Assembly (NCBI GenBank): GCA_002077045.2
Contig: KZ111167.1
Span: 416,211 to 480,210 of the forward strand
Source of the DNA: Rachicladosporium sp. CCFEE 5018
Taxonomy: Eukaryota; Ascomycota; Dothideomycetes; Cladosporiales; Cladosporiaceae
DNA: 64,000 nt
Direction of reading: 5' to 3'
Under the pieces are notes generated by a model. The model had not been told where the DNA came from. It did not search any database and saw only the letters and a list, made by a program, of their open reading frames with translations. The position numbers and the translations under genes were made by a program. Shown piece by piece: positions 9,821 to 22,900 of the stretch; within the stretch, counting starts at the first letter, position 1, and each line of letters opens with the position of its first letter.

Positions 9821-10458
9821 CTAATGATCCTCCGCCGCCGCCTCCTCAGTAAACACCCGATACCCCTCCCCATCCATCAACTTGTCCACCTCCGCCGCAT
9901 CCGTGACCTCGATCCTCGCCATCCAGCCCTCATCCTCCGGACTCCTGTTGATCGTCCCGGGCTTGTCCTCCAGCATCGCATTCGCTTCTATGATCTTGCC
10001 TGATATCGGGGTCATGATATCTGAGGCGGATTTGACGGACTCGACGGCACCTATCGCGTCGCCGGCGGAGACCTCGAGATCGGTGGTGGGCAGTTCGACG
10101 TAGACGACGTCGCCGAGGGCTTTGGCGGCGTAGGTGGATATGCCGATTGTGCCTGAGGTCTGTTAGAAGAGGGCCGAGGGTACCCGGGTGGTGGGGAAGG
10201 AAGGGGTTTTACCAGTCTTCTTGTCATCGGAGAGCTCGATCCATTCGTGGTCTTCCGTGTAGCGCTTTGCTAGTACTGACGTTCTTGTTAGCTTCGCCGA
10301 TATCAATATATCTCGAGTCAGTCCGCACTTCTCGAGCTCCCTGTGAACGATCGCGTGCTTTGCGCGTGTAGCCGCAGACCGGATGTTGCGCTACATCGTA
10401 TGGGTGAGGATGTCGCAGCTACACGAGAAGCAGCGCGAACTGCTCTTATTGTTGCCAT
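9821..10458 (-). CDS. GCVH: Glycine cleavage system H protein, mitochondrial (3 exons)
   Basis: H protein carries the lipoyl arm that shuttles the aminomethyl group between the P, T and L proteins of the mitochondrial glycine cleavage complex. Exons are 10329-10458, 10213-10269 and 9821-10152, giving 172 aa. Intron 1 (59 nt) has GTGCGG and TACTAG ends; intron 2 (60 nt) has GTAAAA, CTAAC and CTCAG. Residues 1-43 are Arg/Ser/Ala-rich with no acidic residues, a good mitochondrial presequence. The core then begins KRYTEDHEWIELS and continues TIGISTYAAKALGDVVYVEL. The lipoylated lysine is K103 in GAVESVKSASD, and the conserved KPGTINRSPEDEGW follows. The gene is divergent from MRP17, with 208 bp between the two starts. 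Confidence 0.93.
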
Positions 10459-10666
10459 TGCTATCGTGGTGAGTGAAGGAAGAGTGTTGAGCTCTCAATG
10501 CTGCTTTAACAGACGTTTGACCTTCACGTGGAAGTGGAGCCGAGGGAAAAATAAGGTGTTTAAGCTTAAAGTGCTTGGAGCCGCGAACCTATTTCGGACG
10601 TGGAATCCCGAAAGATGCACATTTGATCGAGCCGTGAACGATTGAAGCAGTACATTCAATGCAAGC
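10459..10666. promoter_or_regulatory. Divergent GCVH/MRP17 promoter region
   Basis: 208 bp between two divergent nuclear genes for mitochondrial proteins, so some promoter elements may be shared. No specific element is claimed. Confidence 0.4.
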
Positions 10667-11140
10667 ATGCTATACGAGCTCATTGGCGTGGTATGCTCTC
10701 CGCTCCGCTACACCTCCATAGCCCTCACTGACATCTCCACTTCCAGTGCCGCCCCTCCCGTCCCCTAACAGAAATCAAAGAGTCCGCCCACACCCACTCC
10801 CTTTCCCCCAACCCCAAACATCCCCTAACCCAACCGCAGAATCGTCCGCACATCCTCCCTCCTCGTCCTCAACGCCGGCGGCGTCGTCCGCGGCATAACA
10901 AATTGGGGCACCTTCCGACTCCCCAAACCCTACCGCAAACAAGGCGCCACATACGACTCCGGCCACTACTTCATATTGAGATTCGATTCGAGTGCAAAGA
11001 CACAGCATGCGGTGAGACGGACGCTGGGGCTGGATCCGAGGTTAATCCGGTATAGTGTTGTGAAGATGGGGGCGAAGTTGGAGGATGTTGCTAAGGTTGG
11101 GGGCCAGGCGGAGTGGGGTGGGAAGGGTGAGGGGTATTGA
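10667..11140 (+). CDS. MRP17: Mitochondrial ribosomal protein bS6m (Mrp17-like, 3 exons)
   Basis: This is the small-subunit mitoribosome protein of the bacterial S6 family. Exons are 10667-10690, 10747-10781 and 10840-11140, giving 119 aa. The start MLYELIGV is followed, after a 56-nt intron (GTATGC to TTCCAG), by CRPSRPLTEIKE. A second intron (58 nt, CCTAAC branch site, CGCAG) then leads to IVRTSSLLVLNAGGVVRGI. The conserved TNWGTFRLPKPYRKQG and HYFILRFDSSAKTQ complete the fold. The second intron must begin GTCCGC, an unusual donor, but only this junction keeps the frame and the conserved EIKEIVRT sequence. There is no obvious cleavable presequence, as in yeast Mrp17. Confidence 0.9.
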
Positions 11141-11420
11141 GGTTGAATCGATGGACGAAGTTGAATCGATGGATGATGTGAGGTTAAGAGTGGACAAGGG
11201 GGTGTAAGATGCATGGCGTGGGACCGTGGATTTGATGGCGTTGGCATGGTTTTGGCTGTATGGCTGTACGGCAGAGACTGTACAAAGGACATGGCTGTCG
11301 GTAGGGAGGCATAAAAGGTCGGCATGAACGCATACAATGTCAACTTGCGCATCAAAGCTGAGCATAGTATCAGTCCTGATCTGTGACTCGATCGCTATGC
11401 CATGAAGAGGTATATGTCGT

Positions 11421-14400
11421 TCAAGTGAAGCCACCCATTCTCGTCCTCTTCTTCTCCGCCGGCTCATCATCCTGCATCACATGTTAGTCTGCATCCATTC
11501 TCATTGCGACATAACGCATGAACATACCTCTAGCCATCCACTGATAACGACCAATCTTCCGAACTCCTCCGCGACCTCCTTAGCCTCTACTTCAGGCGGA
11601 CCAGCAGTCCGATCCAACTTGCTAACCCGCTTGAACACCGCCATCATGCATGTTCGGTTCTGCGTCAGAAACGCCTTTGCCTGATGGAGCACACTTCCAT
11701 TACTAGGTCCTTTGCTGACGACGACAGCAGTGACGACCCTGAGCACCACGCTAAGGAGGCGGTAGAACTGTCGCAGCGCTGCAAGATTGTCAATGTCCAG
11801 TCCGATGTCGGGATCAGTGGCGAAGAGGTTTGAGTCAGCGATCGCTTGGAAGAGGCCCGAAGTCAGCAGCAAGCTGGAACCTTCTGGCGAGGCGCGGGCG
11901 AGGTTCAGAATGAGGGAGAGTGCGGTGTGGAAGTAAGACAGCGCTGTGGGGAGGTCTGCGTCTGCGTTGCGGAAGGAGTGGGAGACGGTGGTGATACTGC
12001 TGTCGAGCAGGACAGGGATGAAGTTCAGTTTTGTGAGAGAGCGCAGCAGAATCGGCAGGGTGGCTGTCGCGGCGAAAAGCGGGAGTAGGGCGTCTAGGAA
12101 GAGCAAGGCGGATATTCGTGTTGTGCCGCGACCAGAGAAGGCATCTTCGGTGATGACGCGGATGAGACGCTCGCCGGCTGTTTGGACTTGCAGCAGAAGT
12201 TGTCTGGTGGCCGCGGGAGGCTGCTTGGACCTCTGCGGCGGCGACAGCGCTGGCGGCGTAATTGTATCAGCCAGCACGAGGCAGCAGCTTCGGTAGCATA
12301 CATCTCGGAGGACGAGGCTAGTCTCGCTATCGCAAATGGCTTTCACGCAGACGTGGAAGGTGGTGTGCAGGCGCTCCGCCCGGCTGCTTGATGCTTGAAG
12401 ATCGCTTTCAAAGGACGCTGCGACGCTTGCGCTGATTAATGTAAGAGTCAACCTCGCGAAGAGCCCAGCTGCGTCCATGTCGTCACCGAGAGACTTTTCC
12501 AGGCGTGAGAGCACCACTTGCAACGCCTGTAGTGCGAACATCGTCAGATCGGTCTCGTTTAGTCCGCCGGCTGTCACAATCGTAGACACGACATCCGTCC
12601 ATGCCTCAGTAGCATCGAGCCGTGCTTGTTGAATCTCTCGGAATGCGTTCTGGCTGAATAAACTTGCAAGTAGCGCTGTCTCCTCGTCCTCTAATTGCTG
12701 AGCTTCGGTTGTACCAGCGCATACGTCGCCACTCAGATAAAGCTCACGCCTCCGTACGGCCAGGAGCTCAGCAGCCAGGTCCAGATCAAAGCTGGAAGTG
12801 CCAGATGTTGGCTCTGAGATACACGGTGATAGGTCCACTCCTTCGTAATGACGTAGTGAGATGTCAGGCGGAGCTGCAACCTCGATATTAGAGAAGTCGA
12901 TCAGCTGCAGTATTGACGCCGCAGCTGTGTCCTCGTCGTTCGGCTCAATGACAGCTCCGAGCAGAGCATTGACCTGGCGACCGCGAAGAGAGTCCATCCT
13001 AGCATCTGAGAGTGCCCTTAGCTCCAGTCCGGCGTACTCGAAGTAGGCATCACGGCACTGCATGAAGTCCCTTATGCCGCTACCGCCGGGCTTTAGCAAC
13101 ACTGCCGAATCGCTCGGCGGTAGATCGTCCCAAAGCCCATGAGGACGTGTCTCAAGTAGTGATATGGCAATGGCGGGCAGGAAGTCGAGGCTGCGCAGCT
13201 CACTCTGCACCACGGGAGCAGTCAGTGTTGCGGCTGCGAGCTTGGTCATAATCTCCGTACAGCCGCGCTTCAGCGACAAGAGCCACGACAGGTTAGTCTG
13301 ATCAGCACCTGTCGGAAGGTCGTTGGCGCATCTTGCAATGGCATGGAATAACGATGTGCCCGACGCGAAGAGTCCGTCTCCTTCTGAGATGACATTGCTG
13401 ATGCGGCCGTTGGCGTCCAGCAGTCCGAGCATGGTATGTGCAATCGTCGGCGTGGCTTTCGACGCGTCGAGGCTGCTACTCAAGAAATCCACCAGAGCTC
13501 TCGCCTTGGTGATTCTGAGCGGCTCAGTGCCTTCTTTGACGCCCTGCTCGAAGTCGGTTGCGTCGAGTGTGAATGAGTCGCGTAGATGTTCTGCGACTGC
13601 ATCCGCGAACGGTTGGACACTACCGACAAGTCTATTGCCAACCCGTTGACCTGACACGGGATCCACAAGAGACGTGAGCTTGCTTGACGTTGATAGCCTT
13701 CCGAGCAGGCTGATGGCACTCAACGATAGCTCGAGATGCTTGCTGGCGACGAAGAAGTACACAAATCCCATTGCTGGCAGCTGGCTCAACATGACTTCGT
13801 CGAATGAGGCGATCGCAGGATTCGCCACAGCATCGCTTTTCGTTGGTGCAGATATCTTTATGACCGGCCGCACGATGCTGAAGTACGTTGGCTGAAGGCG
13901 CATTACCAAGTCCATCACTTGGATAGCTTTCGTGGTCATCTGCACGACCGGCGATGCACTGTCGAAAGCCTCCATCTCTTCCACAGCCGGGTGCAAACAG
14001 TCGTACAGAGCCAAGATCGTGTTGTTGCTGAACATATGTTCCATAGTACGTGCGAACGGGTGCAATCGGACATATGTCTGCAGCGATTCGGTCTTGATCG
14101 TCTTCTCGACCGCGAGGCTGCTCGTGTTGGCCAGCACAACTAGGCTCTCGTTGAATGTCGATAACGCAAGCCAGGCGAACGTTAGACACGCGTGACGAAG
14201 TACGCTGCAAAGCAGTCTGTTCTCCATCAGCGATGGCTGAGCCATAGGCAGCGCAAGTACTTGGCCCAGCACGAAGTCAACATATGGCTCCATGCCATCA
14301 CGTCGGTGTGATGAGCCCAGTGACTCGGGGAACGGTAAGGGATCGAGCAATGCATCTGGATCATTGCGAACTGGCTCCATGAGTGCATTGAGTAGGTGCA

Positions 14401-16534
14401 CGAACGATGTAGCGATTTCGGCGTTCTCCGCGATACGCTTTAGATACTGCTTCGCGGGCGGGGGTCGAGGTGCAGCAGTGGTCTGCTGTCTCCCGTTACC
14501 AGCCTCCATACCTCCAGAAAGCCAGGAATCGATTGCTGTCCATACTCCATCATTGATATCCACAGTCTTGTCTGTGAGAAGTGCTGCCAACAAGTCGAAG
14601 CACGACGATTGAACGTTGGGGGGCGAATTGCTTTGTACTAGACGAAGTAGATACTCATGCAGAGGGAATGGCTGCTCGCGTAGGATCCAATGGCGAGCAG
14701 CTGGGCTGTTCTCGCAGACGTGGGCAGCCAAGCGGATGTATGCTTCGAGCATGATGGGTGTTTCCTTCTCGGTGATATTCACATCCTTCACGCCGTCCGC
14801 CCGGCCAATCGAGTCTTGCAGTACAGCCGGTCTGCCTTTGTTTTGCGTGGCAAACACCTCAAGCTCGCCGAAGATCTGTGCCCAGCTGACCGCATGCGCT
14901 ATCTTAGGCTGGCCGGCGACAAGACTCATCTCACCTAGTAAAAAGCGATGCGTGTTGTTCGCGGACTTCGTGTCTCCCGAGATGGCTTTCAGCAGTTGAC
15001 AAAATGCAGCAACGCGAGGTGTAGGTAATCTCTGCGACGCCCAGCGCAGAAAGCCGCACAAATTGCCTCCCGGATCCGACCAGAAGTCTTCAGCGGCTTC
15101 TGCGTCTTCTTGATATGCGCCTGCAACGACAAGCATGAGTCTTTCCAAGTCCATCGAGTCTGGTTGGACTCCTTCCACGGGCAATGAATAGACTCGTCGT
15201 CTGACATCGTCCTCTTGAGTTTTCAACTTCCTCAGTAGATCTGGCATGTTGGACACGAACGCGCCGACGAACTCCTGCATCAGTTCCATCACAAGGGACG
15301 CAAACTCGCGCGAGGGTGCGGTGGTATCGTGGGAAAACGCAACGCTGTTGTCGAGAAGAAAGCCAACCAGGCCAGCCTTGGCCGGGTCATACCAGCTTTC
15401 CGTTCTAAGAAAGTCGGCGATGCCAAGCATGAGATGAAAGGCCTTCCCTTCACAACAATCTGTGAACAGCTTGCTGCGCTCCTGCTCTAACTTCGCGAGC
15501 GGACCTTCTCGTACGCTGCTATGCGCAGAGGGCTCACCAAATCGAGCACTGTACTCTGCCAACCACCAGATAGTCGTGGCTGATTGGTACATCTTCGCCT
15601 TCCACTGCAGCTGACCAGGACCAGGCGCAAAGAGCCTGTGCAAGTCTCGCGCAGCGTCATCAGTCGTGGAGTCTGAAGATCCGAAGTGTGCGGAACCTGC
15701 AAGTAAAATCGGAGCGTAATGGACCATGACATCAGCAGTGGTATCGGCGGCGGCTGCTTTGCTGAGAAATCCGCGGTAGTCTTCTGGGAATACATAGCTG
15801 CTGGTGATGAGATGGGTCATAGTCGAGGCCAAAGCTTCATGCTGGCGAGTGAGCAGCATTCTTTGAGCTTGCAGCATCTCGCCATGTGGAGTATTGAGGT
15901 CACGACCCGTCATGGCAAACATCTGAACGTGATCCTGAGTCTTCTTGAGACCTTCCTGGATCACCGTGAGCCCATCTATGCATCTCCGCCAGAAAGCAGA
16001 GCGCTCGCTGGGCGGTGCATCGCCTCCTCCCATGATCTCGCGTACAGCATTTTGCGCAAGCTGCGCCTCTCCGTCATCGAGATCCGCATTGGCGCCCTTC
16101 TTGCACAGTAAGCGTACGCACTCCGTGAGTGCCTCCCGTTGATTCTGGAATCTCAGGATCGCGCGCAGGGGTAAGAGCTCCGAGTAGCCATCTGAAGATG
16201 CCGAGACCGCAAGATAGAGCTGCGCAGCCTCGAGCTCGTCCAGATCGAGTTCATCCGCCACCTGTATCGCTCCTTCCCGAAATTCCTGATTGATAGAGTA
16301 TTCCTCATTGCTAAGCTTGACTTTGCTGATCTGGGAATTGCCTGACGGACTCGCGCTCAACGCGTCTCTGCTGGCCTGACTCCTCTTCTTCTTATCCAAC
16401 AATCTCCGAAAGTCTGCCATGCTCGCATCTATCTCTAGTTCTAGTCGTTGTATGTTGGCGAGCCTGGAGTCCATGAATAGCAAGAGATCGCGTTGCAGAC
16501 TCTGCAGCCGCTCCAGAGGGTCATCGTCCTCCAT
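11421..16534 (-). CDS. NUP192: Inner-ring nucleoporin Nup192 (Nup205 orthologue, 2 exons)
   Basis: Nup192 is a large alpha-helical solenoid of the nuclear pore inner ring. The main exon is 11528-16534. A short last exon, 11421-11471, follows a 56-nt intron (GTATGT, GACTAAC branch site, ATGCAG). It adds the tail DDEPAEKKRTRMGGFT, replacing the read-through tail VCSCVMSQ. The protein is 1685 aa, essentially the size of yeast Nup192. The N-terminus MEDDDPLERLQSLQRDLL and the LDLDELEAAQLYLAVS region fit the family. The whole length is predicted helical, with no transmembrane segment. It is divergent from TEL1, with 442 bp between starts. The identification rests on length and the recognised N-terminal pattern. 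Confidence 0.87.
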
Positions 16535-16976
16535 AGTGGCGATTAGGGGGTATCAGTCAGGCGTGTGGTAGTATGAAGGTGGGAATCGCCAAACCAAAAT
16601 CAAAGGACGGCTAATGTCTCTATTCAATAAAATCGACAGCTTAAGACGCGAGGTTGCCGGGTGAATTAGACTCAGGGCCCGGGCCGCCGCTCTACACTGA
16701 CCCAGGTCAGTCTATCTCCTCCCTACACATCCGCTGCATCTTAGGTCCTACTTCCTTCCCCAAGCATAGAAAGACAGCGAGACGCAGTCCGCTGATGTGG
16801 CAGACTATCTTTCACCCTGTAGTCTTGTCGGAGACGGCCCATAGGTGAAAGTGTCAATTTCACTTCACGACTCATTTGCAGCACGATGATCACCTCTCTC
16901 CTATCGCATCAAGTCTCCCCTCCCAGATCCTGCATGAGATTCTGGGGACCGAACATCTGCGGACTCTGTATGCAAG
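16535..16976. promoter_or_regulatory. Divergent NUP192/TEL1 intergenic region
   Basis: 442 bp between the two start codons. It must contain both promoters. I see no defined element or RNA gene. Confidence 0.4.
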
Positions 16977-19900
16977 ATGGTACAGCATGGGGAGGTCACG
17001 CTGCAAAGCGCCCTTGGTAAGCAATAGCACGGTATTCAATGCACAGCACCAGACTAATCCTTGCAGATCGCGTCCACGAGGGTTCAGTCAAGACGCGAGG
17101 CGAAGCTCTTGCGGATCTCAAACACATACTCCGTCATAACCAGAACAGCTCTAAGCTCGGCGGCTTCGCAGATGCCTCCTTCCACCGGATATACGAGGTG
17201 CTTTTCGGCGCAGCGCTGACCGAGAAGTCGACATACGTGAAGGCCAAGACACCAGCACTGATCACTGGTTCCGCTACTCGTCTGGCTGCCTGCGCTAGCG
17301 CGCTGAAGCTGGCCATCGATGTTGGCGTGCAGCGAATCAAGTTGAAGACTGTGCGGGCTGTGCTCGACCACATAGATAGTGGGCTTCACCTTGCAGGCGG
17401 AGACTTCTGTGAGCCACTTGCGTTTGACTATGCCAAGTGTATGCGCACGCTGCTTACATATCAGCCGCATACCGAGCACCTCCCCGCAGAACAATGGGAA
17501 CGCGCTGTTAGACTGTGTCTGTTATCGATCAAAGATCCGCAAAATGACGACGCAGACGCCGGGTCCGCATCGGAAGCCGCACATCGTAGCACCAACAATG
17601 CAAGCTATCAGTCTTCGCGATCTGGGACACGTACGGGAAATGGCACACAACAGCATCAACGAACCCTGTTTCATCAAGTGGCTGAAGAGATGCTATTCTC
17701 CCTACGTGCCCTCACTGCCGCGCCCAATGCTCCAGTGGCCAGTCTTGCATCAGAGGCGTTGTGGGGAGTGATTGACTTCATGAAAAGTGGAGTCACGACC
17801 AGCCATTCTGAGTCGAACGGCTTTGCGATCATCAGCAACATCCTATCCTGGACACAGACGGAAAATGTTGATCTGTCTTCTAAGGTGGCAAGTCACCTAG
17901 TGCGTCTGCTTCGTGTCCAGTGGTCCGCATGGAACTCTAAGTTGAGTCTGGGCAAGCAAGAGATGCTCATCACTATGATGTATCTGCAACCCTTCCTGCA
18001 GAAACTACTATCAACAACGGTGGCCACTCCCGTACGCGGAGATCTCGTAGCACTTCTGTCAAACATGCGGTCAGAGTACGCCAAACGTTTGGAGCGCGAT
18101 AGACTACAATTAGACAACATTCGACTCGCCCCGGCATTCACACCGAAGTCTCGCTTTAGCATACGCCAAGAGACTATGCAACTGCAATGCAACGGTTCAC
18201 GCAGCGAGCATAACTGGTTTCTGATATCTGCAATGGCTTCAATCACTCAACTTCTGACAACATCAAACACACACGATGATGCTTCCGATAGCGAGTCTGA
18301 TGATGGCCGGAGAACGAAGCGGCAGAAGACGGCGAATCCGCTCGACGATTTGTTCACCTTGTGCCTGGATCCCGATCCGGGTATGCGTGAGGCTGCATTG
18401 CAGACTGCAACCTTCTACGCTCAGCAAACGCCAATGTCTACAGACAGTGTCCGACGTCTCTTGTCAAGACTGTCAATTGCATGCAGCGACGACAATACTA
18501 GTCTGGCGTCGTGGGCCTTGATGGCAGCTTCCAGCTGTGCTACACAAGCCTCCTCGGCCGATGCAGCCACGCAGCCATACTGGGAGTCGATTTGGCGAAT
18601 CGCCTGTCGCTCACTCACTAACCCCGGAAGCTGCAGAGCGGCATGCCATCTCATGTGGTTAGTGATTCATCATGGACTAGCTCCCCGCGCCTTGATCACC
18701 GAGCTTGTGCAGAGTTTCCATTCTGCCACTGATCTCAACGGGCCCACTCTTCTCTGCGACTCGACGTTGCAGCTCATATGCCTCCTGCTAAAAGAGGCAC
18801 CATCTCTTCTGCCTAGCATATCGGTCGCCTTAGCAGATGTGTTTGCCACATGGGTACTCAGACGCTGGACTCCGGGGATTTTTGAAGATCGCGCCTATGC
18901 CTCATCGAGCAAGCTGTTCGATGCATTTGACATGATACGTTTTATGGCAGACGCATTGAAGCAGGAGCCCCATGAAGTTCCTCATTGTGGCTTTCCAGTG
19001 TGGGACAGCCTTGCTCGCAGTCACTTGCAGGTTGTTAGAGACCAAGAGCTCGTACGTTACCTGCTCTCACTGCCAGAGTGCACTCAAAGTTCATTGGCAA
19101 ATAGATCGAAACTCTCCACTGCTCCTGGCAGCACCAGACAGACCGCGGGGAGGTTGACTGCGGAAAGTCTGATACTTAATCACATGCTGAAGGAGACGCA
19201 GAGCGCTGAGACACATTGGCGATCGATCGTACAGGAGCATCGTAGTCCCAGCCTGGAGGCGTTCCGGACGCTGTGCTCGGCGCTAGTCTCAGCAACCTGT
19301 GCGAGTCACTGTCTCACCTTTCGAGATGGGCGCAGACAATCACAGCTCCAGGAGCAGTGTCAGCGGCTTCTCAGTAATGTGAGCGATCACGTGGCCAGGT
19401 CGGCTACCGGGCAAGACGAGATTGATACTTACCTGGTGCTTCTATCATCGAGCATTTCTTTGCCCGGACATGCTGCTCACCCAGTAGATGACACCAGCCC
19501 GTCACCTGCGTGCGCGAGTGTGATCTGTAACGCGGTTGCAAGAGCTATGAGTGCACGTCGAAACGCTCACACAGACACCAGCACGATCAATGACGACGAT
19601 CTCATGGACATCGAGCAAGATTCACAAGAAAGCCGAATGGCTAGCACGATGGCATTAACGCTTGACGTGACGGATCACATGTCGGCGCAGTGTAGTGCGA
19701 CTGCTATGAGAATCGCAGTGCCGCTATACGCATCGATACACGCCACTATCAACGAAACAGTGGAGGGTTCGACTACTGAAGATCCCTCCAGCGCAGTCGT
19801 CGAAAACATTCTACTGCTCTCCACATCAGCACTGCTCGCCGGTCAATCAGTCCTCGGTCAGCTCCCGACGCTGCTTCCAGGACTCAATGCAGCTGATGCC

Positions 19901-22900
19901 GAGCGAATACTGGATTTCGTGACTGAAGGACTCTTGAGACCGTACGCCTACGAACGATCCGAGGTCGCTATTGGTCTTGTGCTCGATGTCATGACAGGAC
20001 TCAAATCATATTGGATGGACTCTACTAATATAGAGCTGTACGACCTAGGGCTGGACACGTACAATTGGAGCGCGTCAACAGCACTTAAAGCAGGTGTACT
20101 GTCGCCAAACGCGCAGAGCAAAGTAGCCACACTGCTGCTTGAGATCTGCCACATTGACACCGAGTACGGACGCGACTCAGACACACCATCACTATGGACG
20201 TCTCTGTTCCAGCTGCTCAAGCATGGTTCTATCACCGTGCAATACCACCTGGCTGCACGTATATCATCGATCTTCGAGAGGTTTGTGCTTGCACGACATG
20301 ACAAGCTTTTCAGCGACTTACAGGAAAGCCTACCAGCCGAGCTTGATGCCACTGAGGGCATGGCAATCCGTCTACTTTTCTTAGCCAATCTTGCATCCTC
20401 CTGGCATACCTTGAGGCGTCAGTGCATCTACTATATTTTCGAGACTGCTGAACAGGCACCATCTGCGTTACCCTACGCAAAGGCCTGCGTTCGCAAGGTA
20501 TCGCAAAATCTGGCTCTCAGTTCGCCCCGGAAGCTCTTCAGACTTTTCGCTTCCCAGCTGCTTTACACCTGGCTAGAGACGTCGTCGCTCGAGCAGCTGC
20601 CATACTCTGCATTTGAGTACGATAGCCTTGCCCATATGGTCATTGACAACCAGTTGGAGATCTCTTCGCAGGTCCTGATGCACGGACATGAGAAGGACTT
20701 GAAGTTGATCGCACAATTACTTGAACTGAGCGAGGGCGAACTTGCTCATCATGCCGCCTGGAAGAGTGAAGGGTACGCCATTGGTCTGGACATTGCGTGT
20801 GCGGCGGCGAAGCAAGAAGCAAAGAATGAGGAATGTCTGCGGAAGGGTATGGGCAGCAGGGAAGCAGTAAACCAGATCTGCGTCAGCTATTTACCGGCCA
20901 TCGTAGGTCAGCTGTACCTTTGCATGATTCTTGACGACAGTGACGATGCATGGCTGAGTAAGACAGAGTGGTGCGCACCTGCCGCGAAATGCCTTGCTGA
21001 GATGAAGAAGTATAGCCACTCGTCGAGACCACTCCCAGCGCCGCAGCAGCCTGCCTTTCGTTGCAAGCAGTGGCCCGATCAGATCGCACGTCTGCTGCGT
21101 CGTGTGCGTGGTCAGCCTCCAATGGAATGGGACACTTCGACGTTCACTGTGTGCGCAAGAATGTTACTGGACAATATTGACGACGCATTGGGGCCATCTC
21201 ATGCGTGTAGCGTGCTGCGGAGGCTACGACTTCTTATAGCGACTGCTGGAGATGTGCCCCTGGCGGGCTATCCGCTTGAGCTACTCCTGCGGTCAGTGCA
21301 GCCGTTCTTATCTGAGAGCGAGTGCGCCGACGATGCGTTGGGTATCATGCAATACCTTTTGCATCGAGGCGAAGATAGTGTGTGCTGCAAGCCGAAGCTT
21401 CTGGCCGGCATCATCACGATTGCAACTCTCCAAATGCGTCGGCACATGGCCGGTGCACACGACAGTACGACACAAGAGACGCAGCACCGCGAAACCATTA
21501 CCAAGATGCAGAACTTCAGCGACTGGATGGTTCAATACCTTCAACATGTTAGACTCTTGCTCAGTGAGGGTCTGCACGCTGACTATGAGCGGCTGATCCA
21601 ATCCCTGAAGCATGTACGTTTGCCAGGAAACGCTCGAAAGGGCGGTCCGGAGAGCACCCTGATACTTTTACTTGTCGGCCGACGACAGAGCACTGTGAAT
21701 GACCTGCTGTTTGAAGGCCGGGATGTGTTCACTGCGCTAAAGATACTCACCCCGGATTTCCAGTGCGCCGCCTCCATAGCCGATGATGCGCTGTGGGACG
21801 ATGCCACTTGCGAGATGTACGCACCTTCGCTTAGGCACTTTGCGACATTTGGCAATCTCAGGGATTCGTTCAGATTGTGGACAGCGTCAGCATGCGGGCG
21901 AATGTATGCGGCGACTGGCATGAAAGACCTCACAACACCCCACGGGACAGAGGTTAGAGTGACGGCCAGCAACACTAGTGGTTCACAACCAACAACTTCG
22001 GAGGCAGTGATAGTCACCAAGCTTGTGGCACTCCTCACTTCGGCATCTCGCATAGACGCCAGTCTTGTAGAGATAACGATGCGCTCGATGTCCGCCAACC
22101 TCGCAGGCGATGGCAAGGACGATGATCTCATCGCTTTTCAAAATCAGTTGCCGGAATCACTGGCATTGGCAGTCACTGGTGGTCTATATGGGTACTCCAA
22201 ACCGTGCTTCTACTCAGAAGAGCGAGTTGTGCTGCCTGATCGTACCCTTGAGACCTATCTGGCACCAGATATCAAGCAGCCCCTACAGCTATGGGCACAG
22301 GCGATTGCAGTCCTCCTTTGCCGTACAAATGTCAGTCATCCCATCTTGAGTGCTTTATCTGGCCTGCTACAACATGACGCAGACTTCGCTGTCGAAGCTC
22401 TGTCCAGCATATTGCATATTCTGCTCGTGGACGACATCGATCGGGACCAGGCGTTGAAGCGACAGTTGTCCATCTGCATGAATGATCATCTTTCAGCCGA
22501 GGTTGGAAGCTTTCGAGAGAAGCAAAGATTTCTACTAAAGCTCATGATGTACCTACGGCAACAACCGTACCCCGGCGAGTCAACCAGAGCCGAGAGGGCT
22601 CAATGGCTTACCTGTGACTACGTCGTAGCAGCAAGGACTGCTGCAGCTTGTAATATGCCAAGCGTGGCACTTATACTAGTGGAGATGACAACTACGCCAC
22701 TGCTACAGAGCAATCGGAGAGCCTCTACGAGAGCGGCAGTCTCATGTGGGGTCCCCATCGAAGTACCATCAGATCTTCAAATGGCAATCTTCGAGCAGAT
22801 GAACGAGCCAGATTCATTTTACGGTGTCGAACGCCCTGCCTCTTTGCAATCCGTGCTTGCACGACTGGACTATGAACGTGACGGCCTTAAAGGTCTTATG

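Noticed and set aside
17039..17066. TEL1 start at the ATG at 17039
   Set aside because: The stretch is the 3' part of a good intron; splicing from 16977 restores the conserved N-terminal TAN motif.
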